This document shows positions 56,155 to 64,000 of a DNA stretch of 64,000 bases, one piece after another. The notes beneath the pieces are model-generated. The model searched no databases, was not told where the DNA came from, and was given only the letters and a program-made list of their open reading frames with translations. Source of the stretch: Cellulomonas timonensis (GTDB taxonomy: Bacteria; Actinomycetota; Actinomycetes; Actinomycetales; Cellulomonadaceae). The position numbers were made by a program, and so were the translations under genes. Position 1 is the first letter of the stretch. Each line of letters opens with the position of its first letter. Where the stretch lies: assembly GCF_900046455.1 (NCBI RefSeq), contig NZ_FCOT01000013.1, forward strand, positions 248,001-312,000, given 5' to 3'.

Positions 56155-57131
56155 GAGGAGGTCTCCTGGCTGATCGGGGCAGCGTGGCGGGCGATGAGGT
56201 CGCGGGCGGCCTCGAGATCGGTCGGGGACTTGAGCGCCACCGTCTCCACCCCGGGCAGCGTACGCCGGGCCAGCCCGGTGAGGACCCCACCGGGGGCGAG
56301 CTCGAGCAGTCCCGTGACGCCGAGCCGCAGTAGCGTCTCCTGGCACAGGTCCCAGCGCACCGGGGCGACGATCTGCTGCGCGATGCGGTGCAGCACGTCC
56401 GAGGCGGCGCCCAGCGGGCCGTGCTCGCCGGGGAGGTCGCCGTAGGCCGCGCCGTCGGCGTCGGAGAGCAGGACCGTCCGGGGGTCGCGCGCCGCGCGGG
56501 CGGCGGCCACCGGCGCGAAGCCGTCGAGCGCGGACTGCATGAACGGGGTGTGGAACGCGCCGGCGACCTGGAGCGGGATGACCCGGGCGCGGGCCGGCGG
56601 GTCCTCGGCGAGCGCGGCGAGCCCCTCCAGCGAGCCTGCCGCGACGACCTGGCCGCCGCCGTTCACATTCGCGGGCCACAGCCCCGCCGCGGCGATGGCC
56701 GCGAGCACCTGCTCCGGGTCGCCGCCGACCACGGCGCTCATGCCCGTGGCCTCCGCGGCCGCGGCCTGGGCCATCAGGGCGGCGCGCACGGTGACGAGGC
56801 TGACCGCGTCCTCGTCGGTGAGCACTCCGGCGACGGCGGCCGCGGTGAGCTCTCCGACGGAGTGGCCTGCGGTGACGCCAGCGACAGCCGAGGCGTCCTG
56901 GCCGTCGAGGACTGCGCGCAGGGCCACGAGGGACATGGTCACGATGAGCGGCTGCGCGACGGCGGTGTCCCGGATCGTCTCAGCGTCAGAGGTGACTCCG
57001 TGCGCCCTCAGGTCCACCCCGGCGGCCTCCGAGAAGGCAGCGACACGCCCGGCTGCGCCCTCGAGTTCGAGCCATGGGGCGAGCATTCCGGGGGACTGGG
57101 AGCCCTGACCTGGGCACACGATGGCAAGCAC
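56151..57131 (-). CDS. fabD: Malonyl-CoA:ACP transacylase
   Basis: A protein of 326 residues: VCPGQGSQSPGM at the start and the nucleophile Ser in AGHSVGELTAAA. It loads malonyl groups onto ACP. GTG 57131 lies six bases after a CATAGT -10 box, so the fab operon transcript may start at fabD without a leader. Confidence 0.95.
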   Translation of the reverse strand: MLAIVCPGQGSQSPGMLAPWLELEGAAGRVAAFSEAAGVDLRAHGVTSDAETIRDTAVAQPLIVTMSLVALRAVLDGQDASAVAGVTAGHSVGELTAAAVAGVLTDEDAVSLVTVRAALMAQAAAAEATGMSAVVGGDPEQVLAAIAAAGLWPANVNGGGQVVAAGSLEGLAALAEDPPARARVIPLQVAGAFHTPFMQSALDGFAPVAAARAARDPRTVLLSDADGAAYGDLPGEHGPLGAASDVLHRIAQQIVAPVRWDLCQETLLRLGVTGLLELAPGGVLTGLARRTLPGVETVALKSPTDLEAARDLIARHAAPISQETSS

Positions 57132-57137
57132 GTGTCG

Positions 57138-57143
57138 ACTATG
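57138..57143 (-). promoter_or_regulatory. -10 box CATAGT of the fab operon
   Basis: On the minus strand CATAGT ends six bases before GTG 57131. The 107-bp gap to fasR should hold the FasR binding site; none was pinpointed. Confidence 0.45.
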
Positions 57144-57238
57144 CCGTCCAGGGACCTTCGGGCGGTCCCCACGACGCGCACCAACCTTCGGTCAGGCCGT
57201 TGTGTCGACCCTACAAAGGCCCTGCGGGCTCGCGGTCC

Positions 57239-58501
57239 TCACCCGTCGGAGCCGAGCCGCCCGAGCGCGAGCGCGGTCTGCAGCACATAGGACTCTCGCG
57301 GGTCGAGCGGGTCCCAGCCAGTCACATCGGCGACCCGGCGCAGGCGGTAGCGGACGGTATTGGGGTGGACGTACAGGGTGCGCGCGGCGGCCTCGAGCGA
57401 GCGGCCCGCCCCGAGGTACGCCGAGAGCGTCTCCAGCAGCGATCCCGTGCTCGCGGCCAGTGGGACGTATGCCTGGGCCACCAGCATGCGGCGCGCGGTG
57501 GCATCGCCGATGAGCACCCGCTCGGGCAGCAGGTCGTCGGCCTGCACCGGGCGCGGCGCCTGCTCCCAGGCCGGAGCCGCGATCAGCCCAGAGAACGCGG
57601 CACGGGCCGAGCGGGCCGAGTCGACGACATGCTGCACCGTCGGGCCGATCACCACGGGCCCGGGCCCGAACTTGGGCAGCAGCGAGACCGCCGCCGCCGC
57701 GAGGTCCCCCTCGCCGCCCAGGAAGACGACCAGCCGATCGCCCTGTATCCCCACCAGGGCGTCCTCGGCGGCGCGGCGCGTGGCACGGCGCAGGTCGGCG
57801 GTGCGGACATCGTCCAGCGGAGACGTCGTGGTGCCCACCATCACCAGCGTCTGGCCGCGTCCCACCCAGCCGAGCGCCGCCACCCGGGAGCGCAACGAGT
57901 CGTCCACGTCGCCGCGCACCAGCGCGTCCACGACGAGCGCCTCGAGGCGCGCGTCCCAGGCGCCGCGGCTCTCGGCCGCGCGGGCGTAGACCTCGGCGGC
58001 GGAGAACGCGACCTCTCGGGAGTACCGCAGGACGGCCTCCCGCAGGTCGCGCTCGGCCCCCGGCGCCGCGAGCTGGTCGCTGTGCCCTTCGACGACGTCG
58101 ACCAGCACGCGCACGAGCTGAAGGGTGTGCTGCAGGGAGATGGAGCGCGTGAGCTCGGGCGGCGCCGCCGCGAAGATCTCCCCGACGCCGTGCGGCGGGC
58201 TCGACGGGTCGCTGAACCACGTGACGAACGCGGTGATCCCGGCCTGCGCCACGAGGCCCACCGAGGAGCGGTCCTCCGCCGGGAGCGCGCGGTACCAGTC
58301 GAGGTCCTCGTCGAGCCTGCGCATCGCTGCGGCCGGGAGGAGCCCGTTCCCATCGCGCACGCGCCGGAGCGTCTCGATGCCGGCCCGCTGCGCGGGCGCC
58401 GGACGCTTGCTCGCCGGGTTGTCCGAGACGTCCGAATCGTGATCGCGGGCGGGCGTCGACGCTCCGGCGGAGGGGGTGGGGTGGCGACGCTGCGAGACCA
58501 T
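57239..58501 (-). CDS. fasR: FasR-type (PucR-like) regulator of fatty acid synthesis
   Basis: A protein of 420 residues. The C-terminus carries the PucR-type helix-turn-helix: LETLSAYLGAGRSLEAAART, LYVHPNTVRYRLRRVADVTG, then LDPRESYVLQTALALGRL. The rest resembles the Streptomyces FasR regulator, whose gene also stands directly upstream of fabD-fabH-acpP-fabF and activates it. ATG 58501 follows a TATGCT -10 box by six bases. Confidence 0.88.
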   Translation of the reverse strand: MVSQRRHPTPSAGASTPARDHDSDVSDNPASKRPAPAQRAGIETLRRVRDGNGLLPAAAMRRLDEDLDWYRALPAEDRSSVGLVAQAGITAFVTWFSDPSSPPHGVGEIFAAAPPELTRSISLQHTLQLVRVLVDVVEGHSDQLAAPGAERDLREAVLRYSREVAFSAAEVYARAAESRGAWDARLEALVVDALVRGDVDDSLRSRVAALGWVGRGQTLVMVGTTTSPLDDVRTADLRRATRRAAEDALVGIQGDRLVVFLGGEGDLAAAAVSLLPKFGPGPVVIGPTVQHVVDSARSARAAFSGLIAAPAWEQAPRPVQADDLLPERVLIGDATARRMLVAQAYVPLAASTGSLLETLSAYLGAGRSLEAAARTLYVHPNTVRYRLRRVADVTGWDPLDPRESYVLQTALALGRLGSDG

Positions 58502-58507
58502 GGGCCG

Positions 58508-58513
58508 AGCATA
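58508..58513 (-). promoter_or_regulatory. -10 box TATGCT of fasR
   Basis: On the minus strand TATGCT ends six bases before ATG 58501. Confidence 0.5.
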
Positions 58514-58605
58514 AGGGCCGAGTTGTGGGAAGTCGACAAAAGCGTGGTGGGGTGCGAACGTGCGACAACCGGCGCGTGGGGGAGCGCGAGGCGGGGGTGA
58601 GCGAC

Positions 58606-58611
58606 TAAGGT
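58606..58611 (+). promoter_or_regulatory. -10 box TAAGGT of a leaderless gene
   Basis: TAAGGT ends six bases before ATG 58618. Confidence 0.5.
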
Positions 58612-58617
58612 CGCGTC

Positions 58618-59307
58618 ATGGCTCTCCTGCCGCGACTCCGTCAGCTCATGCGCCGCCCCTCGTCGGCGTCGCGGGTCGGTGCGCGGCGTCCGACCAAGAC
58701 TGCGCGCCGGGGGGACACCTTGCACGAGGACGCTCTGCGCTCTGTGCTGAGCGACGACCCGAACAACGAGCGGGCCTTCCGTGCTCTGGCGGAGATCGTC
58801 CGCCGTCGCGCGGCCGAGCCCGAGGGGTCCGAGCACGACCCGCTCACGCGGGCGCTGCCCGACGGGGAGCGCCAACGCGCCGCCGACCTGGCGGTCTGGT
58901 CCCTCGGCGAGGAGCTCGCCGGGAACCCCCGTGCCTGGTACCCGCTCGTCGAGGTGGCGCGCCTGTCGGTGCGCGACGACCACGAGGGCACCCTGCGCCG
59001 GCTGACCACGGCCGCCGAGCGCGACCCCACCGGCCGCGCGCTGGCGGAAGGGCTCAAGGTGCTGCGTGAGGCGGACAAGCCCGTGGACGCGCTCTGGCTC
59101 GGCGTCGGCCACTGGCGCCCGCGCGAGCACGACCTCGAGGTCGGCAGGCAGCTCGTCCTGGCCTCGCTCGAGGCGGGCCGCCCGCTCGAGGCCAAGCAGC
59201 ATCTCGCGTCGCTCGACATGTACCCCGATCCTGACGCCGCGGCCGGGCTCCGGCTCGAGCTCGGCGAGGCCATCGCACATGCGGAGCAGCACTCGCCCGA
59301 CGCCTGA
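58618..59307 (+). CDS. Actinobacterial hypothetical protein, TPR-like
   Basis: A protein of 229 residues. A basic start (RRPSSASRVGARRPTKTARRG) precedes helical repeats resembling TPR units (NPRAWYPLVEVARLSVRDDHEGTLRRL, REHDLEVGRQLVLASLEAGRPLEAKQHL). No catalytic motif. Function unknown; it may be a scaffold. Confidence 0.75.
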   Translation: MALLPRLRQLMRRPSSASRVGARRPTKTARRGDTLHEDALRSVLSDDPNNERAFRALAEIVRRRAAEPEGSEHDPLTRALPDGERQRAADLAVWSLGEELAGNPRAWYPLVEVARLSVRDDHEGTLRRLTTAAERDPTGRALAEGLKVLREADKPVDALWLGVGHWRPREHDLEVGRQLVLASLEAGRPLEAKQHLASLDMYPDPDAAAGLRLELGEAIAHAEQHSPDA

Positions 59308-59350
59308 GGCGCCTCGCCCCGCGAGGACGCCTGGACAACGCTCACAACAG

Positions 59351-59386
59351 GAAGGCCCCGGACCGCAGATGCGGTCCGGGGCCTTC
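59351..59386. terminator. Bidirectional terminator before aceE
   Basis: A 16-bp perfect stem (59351-59366 with 59371-59386) around loop AGAT, between convergent genes. Confidence 0.85.
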
Positions 59387-59405
59387 CCGTTGTCAGGTCA
59401 GCGAC

Positions 59406-62150
59406 TCAGGAGTCGCCACCCACGTTGCCGGAGGTGCCGGCGGTGACGTCGTGCAGGCGGTACTGCTCGATCGCCTTGGCGGGAGCGTCCGCGGGGACCT
59501 CACCCGTCCGAGCGAGCTGCTGCAGCACCCGGACCGCCACCGACGGACCGTCGATCTTGAAGTGCCGACGGGCAGCCGCACGCGTGTCGGAGAAGCCGAA
59601 GCCGTCCGCGCCGAGCGTGGCGTACGTGCCGGGGATCCACGCGCGCACCTGGTCGGGGACGAGGTGGTCGTAGTCCGTCGTCGCGACGAACGGGCCCTCG
59701 GCCCCGCGCAGCTTCTGCGTCAGGTACGCCTCGCGCGGCTCCTCGCCGGGCTGCAGGAACGCGTGCGCGTCCGCGGCCAGGCCGTCACGGCGCAGCTCGT
59801 TCCAGCTCGTCACAGACCACACCGCGGCGCGCACGCCCCAGTCGTCCGCGAGGAGCTGACGGGCCTCGAGCGCCCACGGCACCGCCACGCCCGACGCGAG
59901 GATCTGGGCGCGCGGCCCGTCGCCCTCGGCCGGGGCGATCAGGTGGATGCCCCGCAGGATGCCCTCGACGTCGACGTCCTCCGGCTCGGCCGGCTGGATC
60001 ATCGGCTCGTTGTACACCGTGAGGTAGTACATGACATCCGGGTCGCGCGGGTCGTCCTGGCCGTACATCCGCTGGATGCCGTCGCGCACGATGTGCCGGA
60101 TCTCGTACCCGTACGCCGGGTCGTAGTGCACGACGTGCGGCTGGGTGCCCGCGAGCAGCGGCGAGTGCCCGTCGGCGTGCTGCAGGCCCTCGCCCGTGAG
60201 CGTGGTGCGGCCTGCGGTGGCGCCGATGAGGAACCCGCGCGTCATCTGGTCGCCGGCGGCCCAGAACTGGTCGCCGGTGCGCTGGAACCCGAACATCGAG
60301 TAGTAGAAGTAGAACGGGATCAGCGGCTCGCCGTGCGTCGCATAGGACGTGCCGACCGCCTGGAACGCCGCCGCAGAACCGGCCTCGTTGATGCCGGTGT
60401 GCATGATCTGGCCGCTCTCGGACTCCTTGTAGGAGAGCATCAGGTCACGGTCCACCGCGAGGTAGTGCTGGCCGTTCGTGTTGAAGATCTTCGCCGAGGG
60501 GAAGATCGCGTCCAGGCCGAACGTGCGGGCCTCGTCCGGGATGATCGGGACGATCCGGTGGCCGAACTCCTTGTCCCGCACCAGGTCCTTGAACAGGCGC
60601 ACGAGCGCCATCGTGGTGGCGACCTCCTGCGTGCCGGAGCCCTTCTTCAGCAGGTCGTAGGTCTTGTCGTCGGGGAGCTTGACCTGGGTGTGCTTGCTGC
60701 GCCGCTCGGGGACGAATCCGCCCAGCGCCCGGCGCCGGTCCAGCATGTACTGGATCGCCGGGTCGTCCTGGCCGGGGTGGTAGTACGGCGGGACGTACGG
60801 GTTCTCGTCGATCTGCTCATCCGTGATCGGGATGTGCAGCGAGTCGCGCAGCGTCTTCAGGTCGTCCGACTTGAGCTTCTTCATCTGGTGCGTGGCGTTG
60901 CGCCCCGCGAAGCCCGAGCCCAGGCCGTAGCCCTTGATGGTGTGGGCGAGGATGACGGTCGGCTGGCCGGTGTGGGCCGTCGCCGCCGCGTAGGCCGCGT
61001 AGAGCTTGCGGTAGTCGTGGCCACCGCGCTTGAGCGCCCAGATCTCGTCGTCGGTCATCTTCTCCACGAGCGCCTTGGTGCGCGGGTCGCGGCCGAAGAA
61101 GTGCTCGCGGACGAAGGCGCCGTCGTTCGCCTTGAACGTCTGGTAGTCGCCGTCAGGCGTGACGTTCATGAGGTTGACCAGCGCGCGGTCCTTGTCGGCG
61201 TTGAGCAGGACGTCCCACTCGCGGCCCCAGATCACCTTGATGACGTTCCAGCCGGCGCCGCGGAACTGCGCCTCGAGCTCCTGGATGATCTTGCCGTTGC
61301 CGCGCACCGGGCCGTCCAGGCGCTGCAGGTTGCAGTTGACGACGAACGTCAGGTTGTCGAGGCCCTGCTGCGCCGCGAGCTGCAGCATGCCGCGGCTCTC
61401 GGGCTCGTCCATCTCGCCGTCGCCCAGGAACGCCCAGACGTTCTGCTGGCTGGTGTCCTTGATGCCGCGCTCGTGCAGGTAGCGGTTGGTCCACGCCTGG
61501 TAGATCGCGGACGCCGGGCCCAGGCCCATCGACACCGTGGGGAACTCCCACAGCTCCGGGGCCAGGCGCGGGTGCGGGTACGACGGCAGGCCGCCGCCCG
61601 GGTGCGAGAGCTCCTGGCGGAACCCGTCGAGCTGCTCGGCGGTGAGCCGGCCCTCGAGGAACCCGCGGGCGTACACGCCGGGGGAGGCGTGGCCCTGGAA
61701 GTAGACCTGGTCGCCGCCGCCCGGGTGGTCCTTGCCGCGGAAGAAGTGGTTCAGGCCCACCTCGTACAGCGTCGCCACGGAGGCGTACGACGAGATGTGC
61801 CCGCCGACCCCGATCCCGGGGCGCTGCGCGCGCGTGACCATGACGGCCGCGTTCCAGCGGATCCACGAGCGGTAACGCCGCTCGAGGACCTCGTCACCCG
61901 GGAAGTAGGGCTCCTCGTGGACACCGATGGTGTTCACGTACGGCGTGTTCAGCGACGTCGGGATCGCGACGTTGCGCTCGCGTGCCCGCTTCAGCAGGTT
62001 GAGCAGCACGTAGCGCGCGCGAGGCCCGCCCTTGTCGTCGATCAGGCCGTCGAGTGAGTCCACCCACTCGCCGGTCTCCTCGGGGTCGATGTCCGGTACC
62101 TGGCTCAGCAAGCCGTTGATGAGCGGACCTGTGTCCTCGGTCGAAGCCAC
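59406..62150 (-). CDS. aceE: Pyruvate dehydrogenase E1 component (homodimeric)
   Basis: A protein of 914 residues, the usual length for AceE. The thiamine diphosphate site is [20 protein letters not shown] with [42 protein letters not shown] is a family block. GTG 62150 has a GAGGAG SD; an in-frame extension upstream lacks one. It decarboxylates pyruvate and transfers the acetyl group to a lipoyl E2 encoded elsewhere. Confidence 0.96.
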   Translation of the reverse strand: MASTEDTGPLINGLLSQVPDIDPEETGEWVDSLDGLIDDKGGPRARYVLLNLLKRARERNVAIPTSLNTPYVNTIGVHEEPYFPGDEVLERRYRSWIRWNAAVMVTRAQRPGIGVGGHISSYASVATLYEVGLNHFFRGKDHPGGGDQVYFQGHASPGVYARGFLEGRLTAEQLDGFRQELSHPGGGLPSYPHPRLAPELWEFPTVSMGLGPASAIYQAWTNRYLHERGIKDTSQQNVWAFLGDGEMDEPESRGMLQLAAQQGLDNLTFVVNCNLQRLDGPVRGNGKIIQELEAQFRGAGWNVIKVIWGREWDVLLNADKDRALVNLMNVTPDGDYQTFKANDGAFVREHFFGRDPRTKALVEKMTDDEIWALKRGGHDYRKLYAAYAAATAHTGQPTVILAHTIKGYGLGSGFAGRNATHQMKKLKSDDLKTLRDSLHIPITDEQIDENPYVPPYYHPGQDDPAIQYMLDRRRALGGFVPERRSKHTQVKLPDDKTYDLLKKGSGTQEVATTMALVRLFKDLVRDKEFGHRIVPIIPDEARTFGLDAIFPSAKIFNTNGQHYLAVDRDLMLSYKESESGQIMHTGINEAGSAAAFQAVGTSYATHGEPLIPFYFYYSMFGFQRTGDQFWAAGDQMTRGFLIGATAGRTTLTGEGLQHADGHSPLLAGTQPHVVHYDPAYGYEIRHIVRDGIQRMYGQDDPRDPDVMYYLTVYNEPMIQPAEPEDVDVEGILRGIHLIAPAEGDGPRAQILASGVAVPWALEARQLLADDWGVRAAVWSVTSWNELRRDGLAADAHAFLQPGEEPREAYLTQKLRGAEGPFVATTDYDHLVPDQVRAWIPGTYATLGADGFGFSDTRAAARRHFKIDGPSVAVRVLQQLARTGEVPADAPAKAIEQYRLHDVTAGTSGNVGGDS

Positions 62151-62157
62151 CTGTGCT

Positions 62158-62181
62158 CCTCGCCTCTCGTTCGCGGCGAGG
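62158..62181 (-). promoter_or_regulatory. Hairpin overlapping the aceE ribosome binding site
   Basis: CCTCGCC and GGCGAGG pair across ten bases, seven bases from the start codon. On the mRNA the 3' arm includes part of the GAGGAG SD, so folding would hide it. The 62151-62451 gap otherwise holds only the divergent control regions. Confidence 0.4.
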
Positions 62182-62385
62182 CCATCAGCCTCAGCGCGCT
62201 CTCTTGGCCCGGCGCCGTCGCGGCACGCTGCTGCGGCTCGACAGGTTCGGGTAGTCGCAGCCATTCTCCGACCTCGCAGCCCACAAAGTCACACCGGACA
62301 CCGAAAATGGGACGTGACGTCCGCGACAGCGGACGCGGGAACGACACGACCAGCCCTTGCCAGAGCACCGTCCGGTGCGGTGGGC

Positions 62386-62391
62386 TACGGT
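62386..62391 (+). promoter_or_regulatory. Possible -10 box TACGGT of the DUF3052 operon
   Basis: TACGGT lies 60 bases before GTG 62452; no good -35 box was found. The leader contains a GAAGGGA stretch. Confidence 0.3.
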
Positions 62392-62451
62392 TTGCGAGCA
62401 TCAGCAGGTCGCCCTCCCGGGCGGTCGTGACGGAAGGGAACGGGTCAGGAC

Positions 62452-62874
62452 GTGGCATCCACCGCGGACAACGCGGCTGCACAGGCGGCGGGTCGTCTCG
62501 GAATCACCTCGGGTCAGGTGATCCAGGAGTTCGGATATGACGACGACGTCGACGGCGGCCTGCGGGGCGCGATCGAGGAGGCCACCGGGGCCGAACTCGT
62601 CGACGAGGACTACGACGACGTCACTGACGGCGTCATCATCTGGTGGCGGGACGGCGACGGTGACCTCACCGACATGCTGGTCGACGCGCAGACCGTGCTC
62701 GACGACGGGGGGACCATCTGGGTCTTCACGCCGAAGAAGGGCCGCACGGGGCACGTCGACCACGGCGAGCTCGAGGAGGCTGGCACCACAGCCGGCCTGC
62801 ACGTGACGAGCACCTTCTCCATCGCCGATGACTGGTCGGCCACCCGTCTGGGCTACCGCGGGCGCGGTCGTTGA
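62452..62874 (+). CDS. DUF3052 family protein
   Basis: A protein of 140 residues of an actinobacterial family: AAGRLGITSGQVIQEFGYDDDVD, GAELVDEDYDDVTDGVIIWWRDGDGDLTDML, IWVFTPKKGRTGHVDHGELEEAG. It is very acidic and of unknown function. The stop overlaps the possible TTG start of the peroxiredoxin gene, so the two are probably co-expressed. Confidence 0.92.
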   Translation: MASTADNAAAQAAGRLGITSGQVIQEFGYDDDVDGGLRGAIEEATGAELVDEDYDDVTDGVIIWWRDGDGDLTDMLVDAQTVLDDGGTIWVFTPKKGRTGHVDHGELEEAGTTAGLHVTSTFSIADDWSATRLGYRGRGR

Positions 62875-63350
62875 CGGTGACAGCACAGCCGGCGCCGCTC
62901 ATCGGCGCCCCGGCTCCAGACTTCACCCTCACCGACACCCACGGGACGCCGGTGACGCTCTCCGCGCTGCGGGGAGCCCCGGTCGTCCTCGTGTTCGTGC
63001 CGTTCGCGTTCTCGGGCATCTGCACCGGCGAGCTGTGCGAGCTGCGTGACAACATCGCGGCATTCGAGCAAGCGGGCGTCCGGCTCTTCGCGGTCTCCTG
63101 CGACCCGACGTTCTCCCAGCGGGCATGGGCCCAGCAGGAGGGCTACACGTTCGACCTGCTCTCCGACTTCTGGCCCCATGGGGAGGTCGCGCGCGCCTAT
63201 GGCGTGTTCGACGCCGAGCGGGGCCGGGCGCTGCGTGGCAGTTTCCTCATCGACGCCGACGGGGTACTGCGCTGGAGCGTCGTGAACCCCGCAGGGCAGG
63301 CGCGTGACCTGGCCGCCTACCGGGCCGCGCTCGACGGCCTGACAGCCTGA
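62871..63350 (+). CDS. ahpE: AhpE-like peroxiredoxin
   Basis: About 159 residues from TTG 62871, or 157 from GTG 62877. The peroxidatic Cys is in PFAFSGICTGELCELRDN, and LLSDFWPHGEVARAYGVF and FLIDADGVLRW match actinobacterial AhpE. A second Cys lies five residues after the first and another at VSCDP. It reduces hydroperoxides in the cytosol. Gene symbol by resemblance to the mycobacterial protein. Confidence 0.9.
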   Translation: MTVTAQPAPLIGAPAPDFTLTDTHGTPVTLSALRGAPVVLVFVPFAFSGICTGELCELRDNIAAFEQAGVRLFAVSCDPTFSQRAWAQQEGYTFDLLSDFWPHGEVARAYGVFDAERGRALRGSFLIDADGVLRWSVVNPAGQARDLAAYRAALDGLTA

Positions 63351-63411
63351 GGACGACGGCGCACACGCCTGCCGGGCCACGACCGGGCCGGTAGGCTGTG
63401 CGACCGTCGAG

Positions 63412-63485
63412 GGGCCTGTAGCTCAGCTGGTCAGAGCGCCGCGTTTACACCGCGGAGGTCGCCGGTTCGAAACCGGCCGGGCCCA
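63412..63485 (+). tRNA. tRNA-Val (TAC)
   Basis: A 74-base cloverleaf: acceptor GGGCCTG/CGGGCCC (one T-G pair), D arm GCTCAGCTGGTCAGAGC, anticodon loop TTTACAC with anticodon TAC, T loop TTCGAAA, A73. CCA is not encoded. Confidence 0.96.
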
Positions 63486-63534
63486 CCCCCAGGAGTCTGC
63501 GCGTCATGCGGCGGAGCGGGCGGCGGAGCCCTGC

Positions 63535-63540
63535 TAGCGT
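63535..63540 (+). promoter_or_regulatory. -10 box TAGCGT of the MOSC gene
   Basis: TAGCGT ends eight bases before GTG 63549. Confidence 0.4.
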
Positions 63541-63548
63541 CGGCGTCC

Positions 63549-64000
63549 GTGCACGTCGGCGAGTTGAACCTGTTCCCTGTGAAGTCCCTGCGTGGCGTCT
63601 CGGTCGAGTCCGCCGACGTCGAGCGTTTGGGCCTGGCCGGCGATCGGCGCTGGATGGTGGTGGACGAGCGCGGTGAGACGCTGACGGCGCGCAAGCTCCC
63701 TGCGATGCTCGCGATCACCGTCACCCTCGCGCCGCGGGGCATCGTGCTCCACACCGCCGGGCGCGCCCCGCTGAGCGTCCCCGAGCCCGCGGGCCGCGCT
63801 GACACGGCCGTCACCCTGTCGCGTCTCGAGGTGGCCACCGCTGCCGACGCCCGTGCGCATGCCTGGCTGTCCGAGGTGCTCGGCCGGCCTGTGCGCCTGG
63901 TGTGGCTTGACGACCCGTCCCGTCGGCCGATGTCGCAGGCGCACGGCGGCGGCCCGGGCGACCCGCTGAGCCTCGCCGATGCTGGGCCGCTGCTGCTCAC
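63549..64000 (+). CDS. MOSC domain-containing protein, N-terminal part (cut by window end)
   Basis: An open frame of 150 codons runs to the window edge. It begins VHVGELNLFPVKSLRGVSVESADVERLGLAGDRRWMVVD in segments that match the MOSC N-terminal beta-barrel domain, followed by the start of the MOSC region (VRLVWLDDPSRRPMSQAH, then DPLSLADAGPLLL). Such proteins are related to molybdenum cofactor sulfurases and mARC-type reductases. GTG 63549 is preferred from the -10 spacing. Confidence 0.85.
   Translation, partial: MHVGELNLFPVKSLRGVSVESADVERLGLAGDRRWMVVDERGETLTARKLPAMLAITVTLAPRGIVLHTAGRAPLSVPEPAGRADTAVTLSRLEVATAADARAHAWLSEVLGRPVRLVWLDDPSRRPMSQAHGGGPGDPLSLADAGPLLL

Overview
The window is very GC-rich, densely coded DNA from an actinobacterium, most likely a Cellulomonas-type member of the Micrococcales. 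Lineage signs are the fatty-acid cluster fasR-fabD-fabH-acpP-fabF, the actinobacterial families DUF3145 and DUF3052, a BldC-type regulator, AceE with a large homodimeric E1 architecture, and many genes whose start codon lies 6-8 bases after a -10 box (leaderless mRNAs). The taxonomic call is inference; no rRNA is present.

Layout. 1-14314: an envelope/signalling operon with the end of a membrane Ser/Thr kinase, a 2012-residue Ig/FN3 surface protein, MoxR ATPase, DUF58, a TgpA-like protein with a degenerate transglutaminase core, an RDD-FHA protein, then a PQQ-propeller protein. 14360-19943: leuA with a leucine leader peptide, a TPR-GGDEF diguanylate cyclase, recO, uppS, a VOC protein. 19980-24837: DedA protein, zinc importer znuABC with tandem Zur-type boxes, glyS. 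24909-29161: a DinB-like protein, two convergent overlapping yibE/F paralogues, dusB. 29202-39203: maltodextrin region with two LacI regulators, two GH13 enzymes and a malEFG-type ABC importer. 39280-43470: dgt, dnaG, a transglutaminase-like protein.

43585-46963 is the accessory region: a truncated SMI1/KNR4-like gene, then two small islets bounded by three copies of the 3' end of tRNA-Asn. Each islet has a decayed tyrosine-recombinase C-terminus and one member of a paralogous pair of about 220-residue membrane proteins; the first also carries a 93-residue two-TM protein. All three intact cargo genes appear leaderless.

47055-53456: a hypothetical protein, a CAU-anticodon tRNA, a BldC-type regulator behind a sequence that matches a class I cyclic-di-GMP riboswitch, an operon of a degenerate ABC ATPase, YhgE/Pip membrane protein and TetR regulator with a palindromic operator, then def and DUF3145. 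53468-58501: type II fatty acid synthesis and its regulator FasR. 58618-64000: a hypothetical protein, aceE, DUF3052, an AhpE-like peroxiredoxin, tRNA-Val and the start of a MOSC-domain gene.

The most striking points are the c-di-GMP riboswitch in front of bldC (with an intact diguanylate cyclase 31 kb away), the tandem tRNA-Asn islets with paralogous membrane proteins, the catalytically degenerate transglutaminase and ABC ATPase, and the pervasive leaderless promoter geometry.
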